The notes: generated from the letters alone by a model not told the origin. A stretch of 64,000 nt of DNA from JAEZHK01 sp040768845 (GCA_040768845.1 JAXGME010000009.1:158607-222606); one strand, 5' to 3'; counted from the first letter of the stretch, positions 8,681 to 17,374 are shown. Numbers and translations are program-made.

Positions 8681-9646
8681 ATGAACACGATTTCGTTCGA
8701 TCAATTTGTCGGCCTTGACGGTCTCGTGCGCCGCCTCGGCGCCGAATTTGGCGAAAACCGGTACGTGCACGCCTATCTCTTTTCCGGCCCGGCCGGGACG
8801 GGGAAGCGCGCCGCGGCGGAAATCTGCGCCCGGGCAGTCCATTGCGCGGGCGAGCCCAGGCCCTGCGGCAAGTGTCCGTCCTGCCAGCGGATGCTGGCCG
8901 GCACCCATCCGGATCACACCGCCATCGGTGCTTCCGGGCGCTCCATCGGCGTGGACGAGGTTCGGGAACTGATCCGCCGCGTTTCGGTCAAACCCTTTGA
9001 GGGCGGCCGCCACACCGTGGTGATTGACGATGCCGAAAAGCTGACGCCCCAGGCGCAGAACGCGCTGCTCAAGACGCTCGAAACGCCGCCGGGCGGCGCG
9101 GTGTTTTTTCTTTTGACCTCGTCGCCCGCGCGGATGCTGCCCACCATCGTCTCCCGGTGCAGGCAGGCGCGCTTTCATCCGGTTTCCGCCGCCCAGGCGG
9201 AGCAGGCGCTGATTGCGGGCGGTGCGCCGCAGGTCCGTGCGCGGCTTGCCGCCGTGGCCTCGGGCGGCTGCATCGGACGCGCCTGGGAGCAGCTTCAGGA
9301 CGAGGGCTATTGGGCTGCGCGCGATCGCGTGATTCAGTCGCTCAAGGCGCTGAAGGGGCCTTCCTCGGTGGCGGAGGCCGCCGCCAGGCTGGCGCAGGAC
9401 AGGGACGGCGCACAGCAGACGCTGGAGATTTTGGAATCCCTGGCCCGGGATGTGATCCGCGCCGAGTGTGCCCCGGCGCCCGGACAGCGGGAACTGAACC
9501 CGGAGGATCTCGCCGTGGACGGCGAGGCGCTCCTCATGGGCGTCCTTAGCGCCCGTCAGAAACTAAACGCGAACGTTTCGTGGCAGACTGTACTGGAAAT
9601 GATGTATTTTGACAGCCTGAGAGGATCGATACCATGGCAACAGTGA
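8681..9646 (+). CDS. holB: DNA polymerase III subunit delta prime
   Basis: The 321-aa protein is the delta' subunit of the clamp loader, which helps place the sliding clamp on primed DNA. It has an AAA+ fold with a P-loop-like GPAGTGKRAAAEICA (about residues 30-44), a zinc module CGKCPSCQRM, VIDDAEKLTPQAQNALLKTLE, and the SRC sensor motif in PTIVSRCRQ. The start ATG is 5 bp after darA and has only a weak ribosome site, so translation is probably coupled. Its last 13 bp overlap ricT. Confidence 0.93.
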   Translation: MNTISFDQFVGLDGLVRRLGAEFGENRYVHAYLFSGPAGTGKRAAAEICARAVHCAGEPRPCGKCPSCQRMLAGTHPDHTAIGASGRSIGVDEVRELIRRVSVKPFEGGRHTVVIDDAEKLTPQAQNALLKTLETPPGGAVFFLLTSSPARMLPTIVSRCRQARFHPVSAAQAEQALIAGGAPQVRARLAAVASGGCIGRAWEQLQDEGYWAARDRVIQSLKALKGPSSVAEAAARLAQDRDGAQQTLEILESLARDVIRAECAPAPGQRELNPEDLAVDGEALLMGVLSARQKLNANVSWQTVLEMMYFDSLRGSIPWQQ

Positions 9647-10770
9647 TTGGAATCCGCTTCAAAAAAGCGGGCAAGGTATATTATTTTGATCCCGGCGAGG
9701 TATGGCCCAACCCCGGCGACTACGCGGTGGTGGAAACCTCCCGCGGCGTGGAACTGGGCGAGGTGGTGACCGGGGCCCGGGAGGTGGACGACAAGCAGAT
9801 CGTCGCTCCGCTGAAAAAGGTGCTGCGCATGGCGGTGGAAGAGGACATCCGCCGCACCGAGGCCAACGCCCTCAAGGAGAAGGAAGCGCTGCGCATTTGC
9901 CAGGATCGCGTCGCCCACTACAAGCTGGAGATGAAGCTGGTCGACGTGGAATACACCTTCGAGGGCAACAAGATCATCTTCTACTTTACCGCCAACGGAC
10001 GGGTGGACTTCCGCGAGTTGGTCAAGGACTTGGCGGGCGTGTTCAAAATGCGCATCGAGCTCCGGCAGATCGGCGTGCGCGACGAGGCCAAGATGCTGGG
10101 CGGCCTGGGTTCCTGCGGAAGGCCCATCTGCTGCGGCACGTTTTTGGGCGATTTCCAGCCCGTTTCGATCAAGATGGCCAAGGAGCAGAACCTGTCGCTC
10201 AACCCGACGAAGATTTCCGGGCAGTGCGGTCGGCTCATGTGCTGCCTGAAGTACGAGCAGGACTACTATGAGTCCACCCTCAAGAAGCTGCCCAAGGTGG
10301 GGCGCGAGTGCGTCACGCCGGACGGTGTGGGCGTCATCAGCGAGATCAACGTCATCCGCGAAAAGGTGCGCGTGCGCATGCGGACCGATGAGGGCTTTGA
10401 GGTGCGGGAATATCCTCTCGATCAGGTGCAAAAACCCGTGCACACGGCGCAGCACGCCCCCGGCCAGCCCGTGCAGCTGACCGCGGAGGAGATTGCCGCC
10501 CGCCAGGACGCCCGCGCGCAGCGAAGCCGCGGCCGGGGCAAGGAAGCGCCCAAGGACAAGGAAGGCGCGCCCGAGGCCGAAAAGAAGGAAAAGCCCCGCC
10601 GCCGCATCCTGCACCCCAAGGGACCCAAGCAGATGAACACCGACCAGTACTTCGACAGGATGTCGGAAGAGAAAAAGACCCACGACACCACCGGTGCGGC
10701 GGCGCCTCAGCGGCACTTCCACGCCCACAAGGCCGAAAAAAAGGCGGAAAACGAACAAAAGTCCGAATAA
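9634..10770 (+). CDS. ricT: RicT/YaaT, PSP1-domain iron-sulfur regulator of RNA processing
   Basis: This 378-aa protein resembles RicT (YaaT), which in Bacillus forms the RicA-RicF-RicT complex with Fe-S clusters, assists RNase Y-dependent mRNA maturation and influences sporulation. The PSP1 domain spans roughly residues 60-230. Six cysteines are grouped as C161, C166-C167 and C198, C203-C204, in SCGRPICCGTF and QCGRLMCCLKY. The last 110 residues are a charged Lys/Glu-rich tail, longer than in Bacillus and probably disordered. GAGGA precedes the ATG, which lies inside the end of holB. A YlbF/RicA-type partner is encoded at 30595-31008. Confidence 0.92.
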   Translation: MATVIGIRFKKAGKVYYFDPGEVWPNPGDYAVVETSRGVELGEVVTGAREVDDKQIVAPLKKVLRMAVEEDIRRTEANALKEKEALRICQDRVAHYKLEMKLVDVEYTFEGNKIIFYFTANGRVDFRELVKDLAGVFKMRIELRQIGVRDEAKMLGGLGSCGRPICCGTFLGDFQPVSIKMAKEQNLSLNPTKISGQCGRLMCCLKYEQDYYESTLKKLPKVGRECVTPDGVGVISEINVIREKVRVRMRTDEGFEVREYPLDQVQKPVHTAQHAPGQPVQLTAEEIAARQDARAQRSRGRGKEAPKDKEGAPEAEKKEKPRRRILHPKGPKQMNTDQYFDRMSEEKKTHDTTGAAAPQRHFHAHKAEKKAENEQKSE

Positions 10771-10786
10771 AATTTTATTCCGGGCC

Positions 10787-10815
10787 TTGCGTTGCGTCCA
10801 CGGCTGTGCTATAAT
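10787..10815 (+). promoter_or_regulatory. Promoter of the zinc-ribbon gene
   Basis: TTGCGT (10787-10792), 17 bp, then TATAAT (10810-10815) with an extended-10 TGC. The arrangement closely resembles the pheST promoter. Confidence 0.75.
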
Positions 10816-10819
10816 ACAT

Positions 10820-10930
10820 ATTAGCCCAGAATGAATACCTTGTCAGTCCCGTATCCCTCCGGTGGTAGCTCTGCCGATGACAGGACTCGGAGAATCAGGG
10901 AAGGTCATCGAAGGGCAAAATTTAGGAGGG
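10820..10930 (+). ncRNA. Structured 5' leader of the zinc-ribbon mRNA, unassigned
   Basis: About 115 nt separate the promoter from the start codon, long for this genome. CCTTGTCA near 10838 can pair with TGACAGG near 10875 (7 bp, one bulged U); CCGA and TCGG close a further small loop, and CCCT near 10856 can pair with AGGG near 10899. No transcription terminator is seen within it. I do not recognise a known riboswitch class. It could be a thermosensor, a translation-control element or simply a long leader. Confidence 0.35.
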
Positions 10931-10937
10931 TTCTTTC

Positions 10938-11231
10938 ATGTTCCAGGACAAAACCTTGACTTGCCGTGAGTGCGGCGCGGAGTTCGTTTTCACCGCTTCT
11001 GAGCAGCAGTTCTACGCTGACAAAGGCTTCCAGAACGAGCCTGGCCGTTGCCCCGCTTGCCGAGCCAATCGTCGTCAGTCCAACGGCGGCGCCCGTGGCG
11101 GCGATCGTCCGATGTACGATGTGGTGTGCGATGGCTGTGGCCGTCCCACCCAGGTGCCGTTCCAGCCGCGCGGTGATCGTCCGGTCTACTGCCGCGATTG
11201 CTTCGAGCAGCAGCGCCAGAGCCGTTATTAA
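10938..11231 (+). CDS. Zinc-ribbon domain protein (zf-trcl type)
   Basis: A 97-aa protein with two cysteine-pair modules: CRECGAEF...CPACRANRR in the first half (zf-trcl-type ribbon) and CDGCGRPTQVPFQP...YCRDCFEQQR in the second. The linker is rich in Gly and Arg. Such small double-ribbon proteins are widespread in Firmicutes and often highly expressed, but their role is not established; nucleic-acid binding is a reasonable guess from charge and fold. TTAGGAGGG precedes the ATG. It is monocistronic, between its own promoter and a strong terminator. Confidence 0.85.
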   Translation: MFQDKTLTCRECGAEFVFTASEQQFYADKGFQNEPGRCPACRANRRQSNGGARGGDRPMYDVVCDGCGRPTQVPFQPRGDRPVYCRDCFEQQRQSRY

Positions 11232-11248
11232 TCCGTAAACGACATGCG

Positions 11249-11282
11249 GAGCAGCGCAGCCGAATGGTTGCGCTGCTCTTTT
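11249..11282 (+). terminator. Intrinsic terminator after the zinc-ribbon gene
   Basis: A 13-bp stem (11249-11261 with 11266-11278, one G-U pair), GAAT loop and TTTT tail make a classical terminator. Confidence 0.9.
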
Positions 11283-11304
11283 ACAGAAGGCGAAGGATTC
11301 CGAT

Positions 11305-12018
11305 ATGTACGGCGTTTGGATCAATGCCGCTGCGGTTCTCGTCGGCGGTTTGGTTGGACTTTTGCTCAGGGGCGGCATTTCCGCAAGGTTTCGCAGCATC
11401 GTCAGCCAGGGACTGGCGCTGTGCGTGCTTCTGATCGGCATTCAGAACGCGGTCAAGACGGCCGACATGATGTGCGTCATCGTTTCCGTGGTGCTTGGTG
11501 CGCTGATCGGCGAGGCGCTGAAGATTGATAAGCGGCTGGACCGCGTCGGCGAGTTGGCGCAGCAAAAATTTGCGGGGACGGGGGACGGCCGCTTTTCCGA
11601 GGGCTTTGTGACGGCGACGCTCCTCTACTGCGTGGGCGCGATGGCGGTGGTCGGCTCGCTCCAGGCGGGCCTCGCGGGCGACGGTTCCACGCTTCTGGCA
11701 AAGTCCGCGCTGGACGGCGTATCGTCGGTGATCTTTGCCTCCGCGATGGGCCCGGGCGTCATTTTGTCGATCGTGCCGCTGACGGTGTACCAGGGGAGCA
11801 TCGCGCTGGCCGCCAACGTGGTGGGGCCGGCGCTCTCCGACGCGGTCATCAACGAGATGAGCGCGGTGGGGGGCCTGCTCATCATCGCGCTGGCGCTGAA
11901 CATGCTGGAAGCCACAAAAACCCGCGTGCGGGTGGCCAACCTGCTGCCGGCCATCTTTCTGCCGATTGCCTATCTGCCGCTGTACCGGTTGCTGTCCGGC
12001 CTTTTCGCTGGGGGCTGA
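11305..12018 (+). CDS. DUF554 family membrane protein
   Basis: This 237-aa hydrophobic protein has about six or seven transmembrane segments and matches DUF554 (YdfK/YqgA-like). Family features include the N-terminal GVWINAAAVLVGGLVGLLLR, the IGIQNA-type helix, GALIGE and LYCVGAMAVVGSLQAGL. A transport role is assumed for the family but no substrate is known. GAAGGA precedes the ATG. The gene sits between two terminators, so it is probably expressed alone. Confidence 0.85.
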   Translation: MYGVWINAAAVLVGGLVGLLLRGGISARFRSIVSQGLALCVLLIGIQNAVKTADMMCVIVSVVLGALIGEALKIDKRLDRVGELAQQKFAGTGDGRFSEGFVTATLLYCVGAMAVVGSLQAGLAGDGSTLLAKSALDGVSSVIFASAMGPGVILSIVPLTVYQGSIALAANVVGPALSDAVINEMSAVGGLLIIALALNMLEATKTRVRVANLLPAIFLPIAYLPLYRLLSGLFAGG

Positions 12019-12057
12019 CCGCGGAGGGCGCTCTCTGGAAATGATTCCCGTTTGAAA

Positions 12058-12087
12058 CGGCCGGCCATAGGGTGGGCCGCTTCTTTT
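12058..12087 (+). terminator. Probable terminator after the DUF554 gene
   Basis: A GC-rich stem with a 3-nt bulge (12058-12067 with 12073-12079) is followed by the T-rich CTTCTTTT. The rest of the gap to 12180 is GC-rich and holds a small GGCGG hairpin but no gene. Confidence 0.5.
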
Positions 12088-12180
12088 GTCTGCCCGCATA
12101 GAATAAAGAACGGCGTTAGGGCGGGCGCCGCTGCGCTGAGGCGGCTCCGCCGCCGCTGTGTTAATATTGGCGCAAAACCC

Positions 12181-12208
12181 TTGCATTTCCCGGCGGATTG
12201 GTTATAAT
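12181..12208 (+). promoter_or_regulatory. Promoter of the ctsR operon
   Basis: TTGCAT (12181-12186), 16 bp, then TATAAT (12203-12208), immediately upstream of the CtsR operator. Confidence 0.8.
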
Positions 12209-12210
12209 AT

Positions 12211-12227
12211 AGTCAAAGATGGTCAGA
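12211..12227 (+). promoter_or_regulatory. CtsR operator (direct heptamer repeat)
   Basis: AGTCAAA (12211-12217), GAT, GGTCAGA (12221-12227) is a near-consensus CtsR box, defined in Gram-positives as a tandem GGTCAAA with a 3-nt spacer. It directly follows the -10, so bound CtsR would block initiation and the operon would autoregulate. Confidence 0.9.
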
Positions 12228-12242
12228 ATGCGAGGGGTATTT

Positions 12243-12725
12243 ATGGCTCAATTGAGCGATAACATAGAGCGGTTTATCAAGGAACTGATGGAGGAAGACG
12301 CGCAGATCGACCTGCGCCGCAATGAGCTGGCCCAGCACTTTGGCTGCGCGCCGTCGCAGATCAACTACGTGCTGGCAACCCGCTTTTCCGTCGATCACGG
12401 CTATATCATCGAAAGCCGGCGCGGCGGCGGGGGTTATGTGCGCATCGTCCGGATGAAGGCGCGAAGCGATCAGAGCCTTTTGAACCTTCTGCTGGAGCGG
12501 GTGGGCAACTCCATCACGGAGGAGGCCTCGCTGGCAATTATCGAACAGTTGTTTGAACGCCGGCTGGTAACCCGCAATGAGGCGATGCTGATGCGCGCCG
12601 CGGTAGAGCGCAACGCGCTGATGCTGCCCATCAGCGCGAAAGACGTATTGCGCGCGGCGGTGCTGCGCAACATGCTGGTTAGGGTTTTCCGGAACCTGGA
12701 GGAGGCGAGAAGCCATGATGTGTGA
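12243..12725 (+). CDS. ctsR: Transcriptional repressor CtsR
   Basis: The 160-aa CtsR represses class III heat-shock genes and is inactivated by heat or by McsB. It has the N-terminal winged helix (LSDNIERFIKELM, then the DNA-contacting SRRGGGGYVRIVR wing near residues 59-71) and a C-terminal helical dimerisation domain. The ATG at 12243 is preferred because GAGGGG lies upstream; an in-frame ATG at 12219 would fall inside the operator. The stop overlaps mcsA by 11 bp. Confidence 0.96.
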   Translation: MAQLSDNIERFIKELMEEDAQIDLRRNELAQHFGCAPSQINYVLATRFSVDHGYIIESRRGGGGYVRIVRMKARSDQSLLNLLLERVGNSITEEASLAIIEQLFERRLVTRNEAMLMRAAVERNALMLPISAKDVLRAAVLRNMLVRVFRNLEEARSHDV

Positions 12726-13239
12726 GGACTGCAACGAAAGGGATGCCACCATCCGTTTGACGACCATCGTAAACGGTGAAAAAGTAGAAAAGAACCTGTG
12801 TGCCGCCTGTATGGCCAAAATCAAGCAACAGTTTCCGACGCTGGAATTGTGGGGATTTGCCGGCCTTCTGTCCGGATTTCTCGACGCGGTGAAGACGGAA
12901 AAGCCGGACCCACTGCCGGAGATCACCTGCGAGCGGTGCCACACCACCTACGCGGGCTTTGTAAAGAGCGGGCTGATGGGCTGCGCGGATTGCTACAAGG
13001 CTTTCCGCGAGCCGCTGGAAGCGCTGCTCAAGGGCATCCACGGGCAGACGCGCCACACCGGCCGCGTGCCCGGCTCGCCGCCGGACGACGTGCCGCTGAA
13101 GCTGACCATCGACCGCCTAAAGCAGCAGCTTGCCCAGGCGATTGAAACCGAAGAATACGAAAAGGCCGCGGGCCTCCGGGATCAGATTCGCGCGCTGAAC
13201 GCGCAGTTTGAAGCCCAGGCCGCGCCGAAGGAGGGATGA
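12715..13239 (+). CDS. mcsA: McsA, zinc-binding activator of the McsB arginine kinase
   Basis: The 174-aa protein has two zinc modules, CEDCNERDATI...LCAACMAK near the N-terminus and CERCHTTY...GCADCYKAF in the middle, followed by a C-terminal UVR domain (LKQQLAQAIETEEYEKAAGLRDQIRAL split across two helices, about residues 125-160). In Bacillus McsA activates McsB and participates in CtsR control under heat and metal or thiol stress. The start overlaps the ctsR end, so translation is coupled, and mcsB follows after 3 bp. Confidence 0.95.
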   Translation: MMCEDCNERDATIRLTTIVNGEKVEKNLCAACMAKIKQQFPTLELWGFAGLLSGFLDAVKTEKPDPLPEITCERCHTTYAGFVKSGLMGCADCYKAFREPLEALLKGIHGQTRHTGRVPGSPPDDVPLKLTIDRLKQQLAQAIETEEYEKAAGLRDQIRALNAQFEAQAAPKEG

Positions 13240-13242
13240 GGC

Positions 13243-14250
13243 ATGGGCAAATCGCCGGAGATGGACGTGGTGCTGTCCTGCCGCGTCCGGCTCGCCAGAA
13301 ATTATGAGGACATTCCCTTTACCGCCACCATCACCCCCGAATGGGCCGGGGAAACCGTGCGGCGCGCGTGCCAGGCGGTTGAGGGCGGCAAAATCGGCAC
13401 CTATGCCTGCCGGCTGATGAAGGACCTGAGCGGTGACGCCCGTTCCCAGATGGTGGAACATCACCTGATCAGCTACGATCTTTTGAAGTTCCCCGAGATC
13501 TCGGCGGCGCTGATCCGGGACGACCGGTGCGTCAGCGTCATGGTCAACGAGGAGGATCACCTGCGGATCCAGGCGCTGCTGCCGGGACTGCAGCCGGAGG
13601 AGGCCGCGCGGCTCGCCTTTGAGGCGGACGACGCGCTGTCCACCGCCGGGGAGTACGCCTTTGACCCGCAGTTTGGCTATCTGACCAGTTGTCCCACCAA
13701 CACCGGCACCGGCATGCGGGCCTCCGCGATGCTGCACCTGCCGGCGCTGACCATCACCAACCGGATCAGCGCGGTCATTCAGGCGGTTTCCAAGCTGGGC
13801 CTGACGGTGCGCGGCCTGTACGGCGAGGGCAGCGACGCGAGAGGCTGCCTCTACCAACTGTCCAACCAGGTCACGCTGGGCCGGTCTGAAGAGGACATCG
13901 TCAAGACGCTGGTGGTGGCCACGGCCCAGGTCGCGGCTCAGGAGCGCGCGGTGCGCAGCCAGCTCCGGGAGCAGGACGCCATGGGGCTCTACGACCGGCT
14001 GATGCGCTCCATCGGTCTCATGGCCAACGCCCGGATGATGGGCGCGGTGGAGTTCATGCAGCGCTACTCCGACCTTCGCATGGCGGTCAGCATGGAGATG
14101 GTGGCCGCAAAGCTCTCCGATGTGGACGGCATGATGATGGATCTGCAAAACGCATCCCTGAACATCGACGCACAACATGAAATGGACGATCGCGAGCGCG
14201 ATATTCTCCGGGCGGACCGGCTGCGCGAGCGCATCAAGAACTTAAACTGA
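13243..14250 (+). CDS. mcsB: Protein arginine kinase McsB
   Basis: This 335-aa member of the phosphagen kinase fold phosphorylates arginine residues on proteins, marking them for ClpCP. Nucleotide and catalytic signatures are present: SCRVRLARNY at residues about 12-21, VNEEDHLRIQ, the loop containing SCPTNTGTGMRAS, and the RGLYGEGSDARG segment. Length is close to the usual 350-360. GGAGG precedes the ATG. It is the third gene of the CtsR-controlled operon and is followed by clpC after 18 bp. Confidence 0.96.
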   Translation: MGKSPEMDVVLSCRVRLARNYEDIPFTATITPEWAGETVRRACQAVEGGKIGTYACRLMKDLSGDARSQMVEHHLISYDLLKFPEISAALIRDDRCVSVMVNEEDHLRIQALLPGLQPEEAARLAFEADDALSTAGEYAFDPQFGYLTSCPTNTGTGMRASAMLHLPALTITNRISAVIQAVSKLGLTVRGLYGEGSDARGCLYQLSNQVTLGRSEEDIVKTLVVATAQVAAQERAVRSQLREQDAMGLYDRLMRSIGLMANARMMGAVEFMQRYSDLRMAVSMEMVAAKLSDVDGMMMDLQNASLNIDAQHEMDDRERDILRADRLRERIKNLN

Positions 14251-14268
14251 TCACGCATGGAGGTATCT

Positions 14269-16740
14269 ATGGCTTTCTTTTCAAGATTTACAGAGCGCGC
14301 GCAGCGCGCGCTGATGACGGCCCAGAAGGAGGCCGCCGGCCTTGGCCGCAGCTACGTGGGCACGGAGCATCTGCTGCTGGGCGTGCTGTCCGATCCCGGC
14401 GCCGCGGACGCGGTGCTGGGCGGTGTGCGGCTGGACGAGGTGCGCCAGGAAATCCTGAACCTGCTGGGCCGCGGTGACGAGAACCCGGAGAGCAAAATCA
14501 TGACCTATACGCCCCGCACCAAAAAGGTGCTGGAGCAGAGCGCCCGGGAGGCGCGGGACCTGGGGCAGAACTACGTGGGCACCGAACACCTGCTGCTGGC
14601 GCTGATGCACGAGCGGGAGGGCGTGGCCGCCCATGTGTTGGTGAAGCTCGGGCTGGACCTTTCCAAGGCGCGCGAGGAGCTGCTGGTGGCCATCAAGGCG
14701 GGCGAGCAGGGCGGCGCGAACGGCGGAAAGGGCGAAAAGACTCCGGTACTGGATCAGTTCTGCCGGGACCTGACCCAGGCGGCCGCCTCGGGCGAGCTGG
14801 ACCCGGTGATCGGGCGCGCAAAGGAGATCGAGCGAATTGTGCAGATCCTGTCCCGCCGCACGAAGAACAACCCCGTGCTGATCGGCGAACCCGGCGTGGG
14901 CAAGTCGGCCATCGTGGAGGGGTTGGCAGAGCTGATCGTATCCGGGAACATTCCGGAGATTCTGCGGGGAAAGCGCGTGCTCTCGCTGGACCTTGCGGGG
15001 ATGCTGGCCGGCGCGAAATATCGGGGCGAGTTTGAAGAACGCCTGAAAAACGCCATGGCCGAGATCAAAAAGGCCGGAAACGTCATCCTGTTCATCGACG
15101 AGCTGCACACGCTGGTGGGCGCGGGCGCGGCCGAGGGCGCCATCGACGCGGCCAACATCCTCAAGCCCATGCTGGCCCGCGGCGAAATGCAGTGTATTGG
15201 CGCGACGACGCTGAATGAATACCATAAGCACATCGAAAAGGACGCCGCCCTCGAGCGCCGCTTCCAGCCGGTGACGGTGGGCGAACCCAGCGCGGAGGAG
15301 GCCGTCCAGATTCTGATGGGCCTGCGCGACCGCTACGAGGCGCATCACCGCGTGCGCATCACCGACGAGGCGATCCGCGCGGCGGTCACGCTGTCCGACC
15401 GCTACATCTCCGACCGGTACCTGCCCGACAAGGCCATCGATCTGGTGGACGAAGCCGCGTCCCGCGTGCGCATCAAGGCCTTCACCGCACCGCCGGACAT
15501 GAAGGAGCAGGAGGCGCGCCTCGAGGCCCTCAACAAGGAGACCGAGGAGGCCGTCGCCCACGAGGACTTTGAAAAGGCAGCCACGCTGCGCGACGAGAAA
15601 AAGAAGCTGCAAAACGAGATGACCGAGCGCCGCAAGGCCTGGGAACAGCATCGGGACGAAAAGGTGGAAACCGTGGGCGAGGAGGAAATTGCCGGCATCG
15701 TGTCCATGTGGACGGGGATTCCCGTCACCCGCATGACCGAGGACGAGCGCACCAGGCTTTTGCACCTGGAGGAGATCCTGCACCGCCGCGTCATCGGCCA
15801 GGATGAGGCCACCAAGGCCGTCGCCCGCGCGGTGCGCAGGGCGCGCGCCGGGCTCAAGGATCCGCGCCGGCCCATCGGCTCCTTTATCTTCCTGGGGCCC
15901 ACGGGCGTGGGCAAGACGGAGCTTTGCAAGGCGCTGGGCGAGGCGCTCTTCGGCGACGACGATTCGCTGATTCGCATCGACATGTCGGAGTACATGGAGA
16001 AGCATTCGGTGTCCCGGATGATCGGCTCCCCGCCGGGCTATGTGGGCCATGAGGAGGGCGGTCAGCTGACCGAAAAGGTGCGCCGCAAGCCCTACTCGGT
16101 GCTGCTCTTCGACGAGGTGGAAAAGGCGCACCCGGACGTGTTCAACGTGCTGCTCCAGATTCTGGAGGACGGCCGCCTGACGGACGGCCAGGGCCGCATC
16201 GTGGACTTCAAGAACACCGTCATCGTCATGACCTCCAACGCCGGCGCGTCCACGCTGAAAAAGCAGCGCACGCTGGGCTTTGGCTCCTCCGACAACGCGG
16301 AAAAGACCTACGAGTCCATGAAGGAAAGCGTGATGGGCGAGCTCAAGCAGATCTTCCGTCCGGAGTTTTTGAACCGGGTGGACGAGATCATCGTGTTCCA
16401 TCCGCTGGAGGAGGGCGATATCCTCGCCATCGCAAGGCTGATGCTGGATGCGGTGTCGAGGCGCCTTGCGGAGCGCGGCGTGGCATTGGACGTGGAGGAG
16501 AGCGCGGTGGAGCTTTTGGCCAAGTCCGGCTTTGATCCGCAATACGGCGCCAGACCGCTGCGCCGGGCCATCCAGCGCATGGTGGAGGATTTGCTGAGCG
16601 AGGAACTGCTGAGCGGCACCATCCACATGGGCGAGCGCGTCCGGGTGACCGCCGAAGGCGAACAGCTGAAGTTCACCCCCGTGAATCCGGGAGGGGAGAA
16701 GGCCGCCGAAGCGCAAGCATCGTCAGCGCCAGCAACGTAA
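14269..16740 (+). CDS. clpC: ATP-dependent Clp protease ATPase subunit ClpC
   Basis: An 823-aa Hsp100 unfoldase working with ClpP and adaptors such as McsB. Order: ClpN double repeat (residues 1-145), AAA1 with Walker A GEPGVGKS, a UVR-like M-domain (about 415-460, EDFEKAATLRDEKKKLQ), AAA2 with Walker A GPTGVGKT, then the ClpP-docking type loop TLGFGSSD and the C-terminal D2-small domain. ATG 14269 has GGAGG upstream; an ATG four codons earlier overlaps that site. No terminator is visible, and the last 68 bp overlap a convergent gene on the other strand. Confidence 0.97.
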   Translation: MAFFSRFTERAQRALMTAQKEAAGLGRSYVGTEHLLLGVLSDPGAADAVLGGVRLDEVRQEILNLLGRGDENPESKIMTYTPRTKKVLEQSAREARDLGQNYVGTEHLLLALMHEREGVAAHVLVKLGLDLSKAREELLVAIKAGEQGGANGGKGEKTPVLDQFCRDLTQAAASGELDPVIGRAKEIERIVQILSRRTKNNPVLIGEPGVGKSAIVEGLAELIVSGNIPEILRGKRVLSLDLAGMLAGAKYRGEFEERLKNAMAEIKKAGNVILFIDELHTLVGAGAAEGAIDAANILKPMLARGEMQCIGATTLNEYHKHIEKDAALERRFQPVTVGEPSAEEAVQILMGLRDRYEAHHRVRITDEAIRAAVTLSDRYISDRYLPDKAIDLVDEAASRVRIKAFTAPPDMKEQEARLEALNKETEEAVAHEDFEKAATLRDEKKKLQNEMTERRKAWEQHRDEKVETVGEEEIAGIVSMWTGIPVTRMTEDERTRLLHLEEILHRRVIGQDEATKAVARAVRRARAGLKDPRRPIGSFIFLGPTGVGKTELCKALGEALFGDDDSLIRIDMSEYMEKHSVSRMIGSPPGYVGHEEGGQLTEKVRRKPYSVLLFDEVEKAHPDVFNVLLQILEDGRLTDGQGRIVDFKNTVIVMTSNAGASTLKKQRTLGFGSSDNAEKTYESMKESVMGELKQIFRPEFLNRVDEIIVFHPLEEGDILAIARLMLDAVSRRLAERGVALDVEESAVELLAKSGFDPQYGARPLRRAIQRMVEDLLSEELLSGTIHMGERVRVTAEGEQLKFTPVNPGGEKAAEAQASSAPAT

Positions 16741-17374
16741 GAGACGCGGCCAGATAGGTGTACAGGCCCGTCATCAGATACACGCCAAGCATTGCGCACC
16801 CGTAGAGGGCGCAGTGCTTGGCTCTTTTTCTGGGCACGCGCAGGCGGAACCGGCGGCGGGTGCGGGGCGGCTCCGGAAGCGGAAGGGCACTTTCCTCAAA
16901 TCGCCTTGCCAGCGCCGCCGTATCGGTCAGCGCGATCCGGGGCGCGGCGAGTCCCTCCACCGCCGCCCACGCGCCGTCCTCAATTCGGCCGGTGGTCGCA
17001 ATCTCCAGCACCTCGCCGCCGCGGCCGCGCCAGAGGGCGAGCACGTCGTCGGCGTCCAGCGGCCTGCCCTTTGGGTGGCGCTGGACGAGGAGGCCCGTAA
17101 AACCCGCGTACTTCCGGGCCAGATCGCGCGCTTCCGACTCCGGCAAAAGCGCCAGGCCGTCCACCATCGCACGGGCGCGGCGCGCGCGTTCTCTGCGGGC
17201 GCCCTTTTTGCCGGCCCGGCGGCCGTAGCCCCAAGCCGCGAGAGCGCCGAGGGGCGCGGCAAGCAGCGCCGCCGCGACGCCGCTTCCGGTCAGGTGATAA
17301 AAATACAGAAAAGCCGCCGCGTATGCGATCAACCCCAGCACGGCGCCGTCCAAAGCCCGCGCAAATTTTCCCAT
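16673..17374 (-). CDS. Uncharacterised membrane protein convergent with clpC
   Basis: A 233-aa protein with a hydrophobic N-terminal pair of helices (about residues 10-48), a very basic stretch (GRRAGKKGARRERARRAR), a soluble middle domain of about 110 residues, and two more C-terminal hydrophobic segments. I recognise no family. The middle domain may fold as a small NERD- or PH-like unit, but no catalytic pattern stands out. ATG 17374 has GGAGG eight bases upstream, supporting a real gene; the GTG three codons earlier overlaps that site. Its 3' end is antisense to the last 68 bp of clpC. Confidence 0.7.
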   Translation of the reverse strand: MGKFARALDGAVLGLIAYAAAFLYFYHLTGSGVAAALLAAPLGALAAWGYGRRAGKKGARRERARRARAMVDGLALLPESEARDLARKYAGFTGLLVQRHPKGRPLDADDVLALWRGRGGEVLEIATTGRIEDGAWAAVEGLAAPRIALTDTAALARRFEESALPLPEPPRTRRRFRLRVPRKRAKHCALYGCAMLGVYLMTGLYTYLAASLTLLALTMLALRRPSPLPDSRG

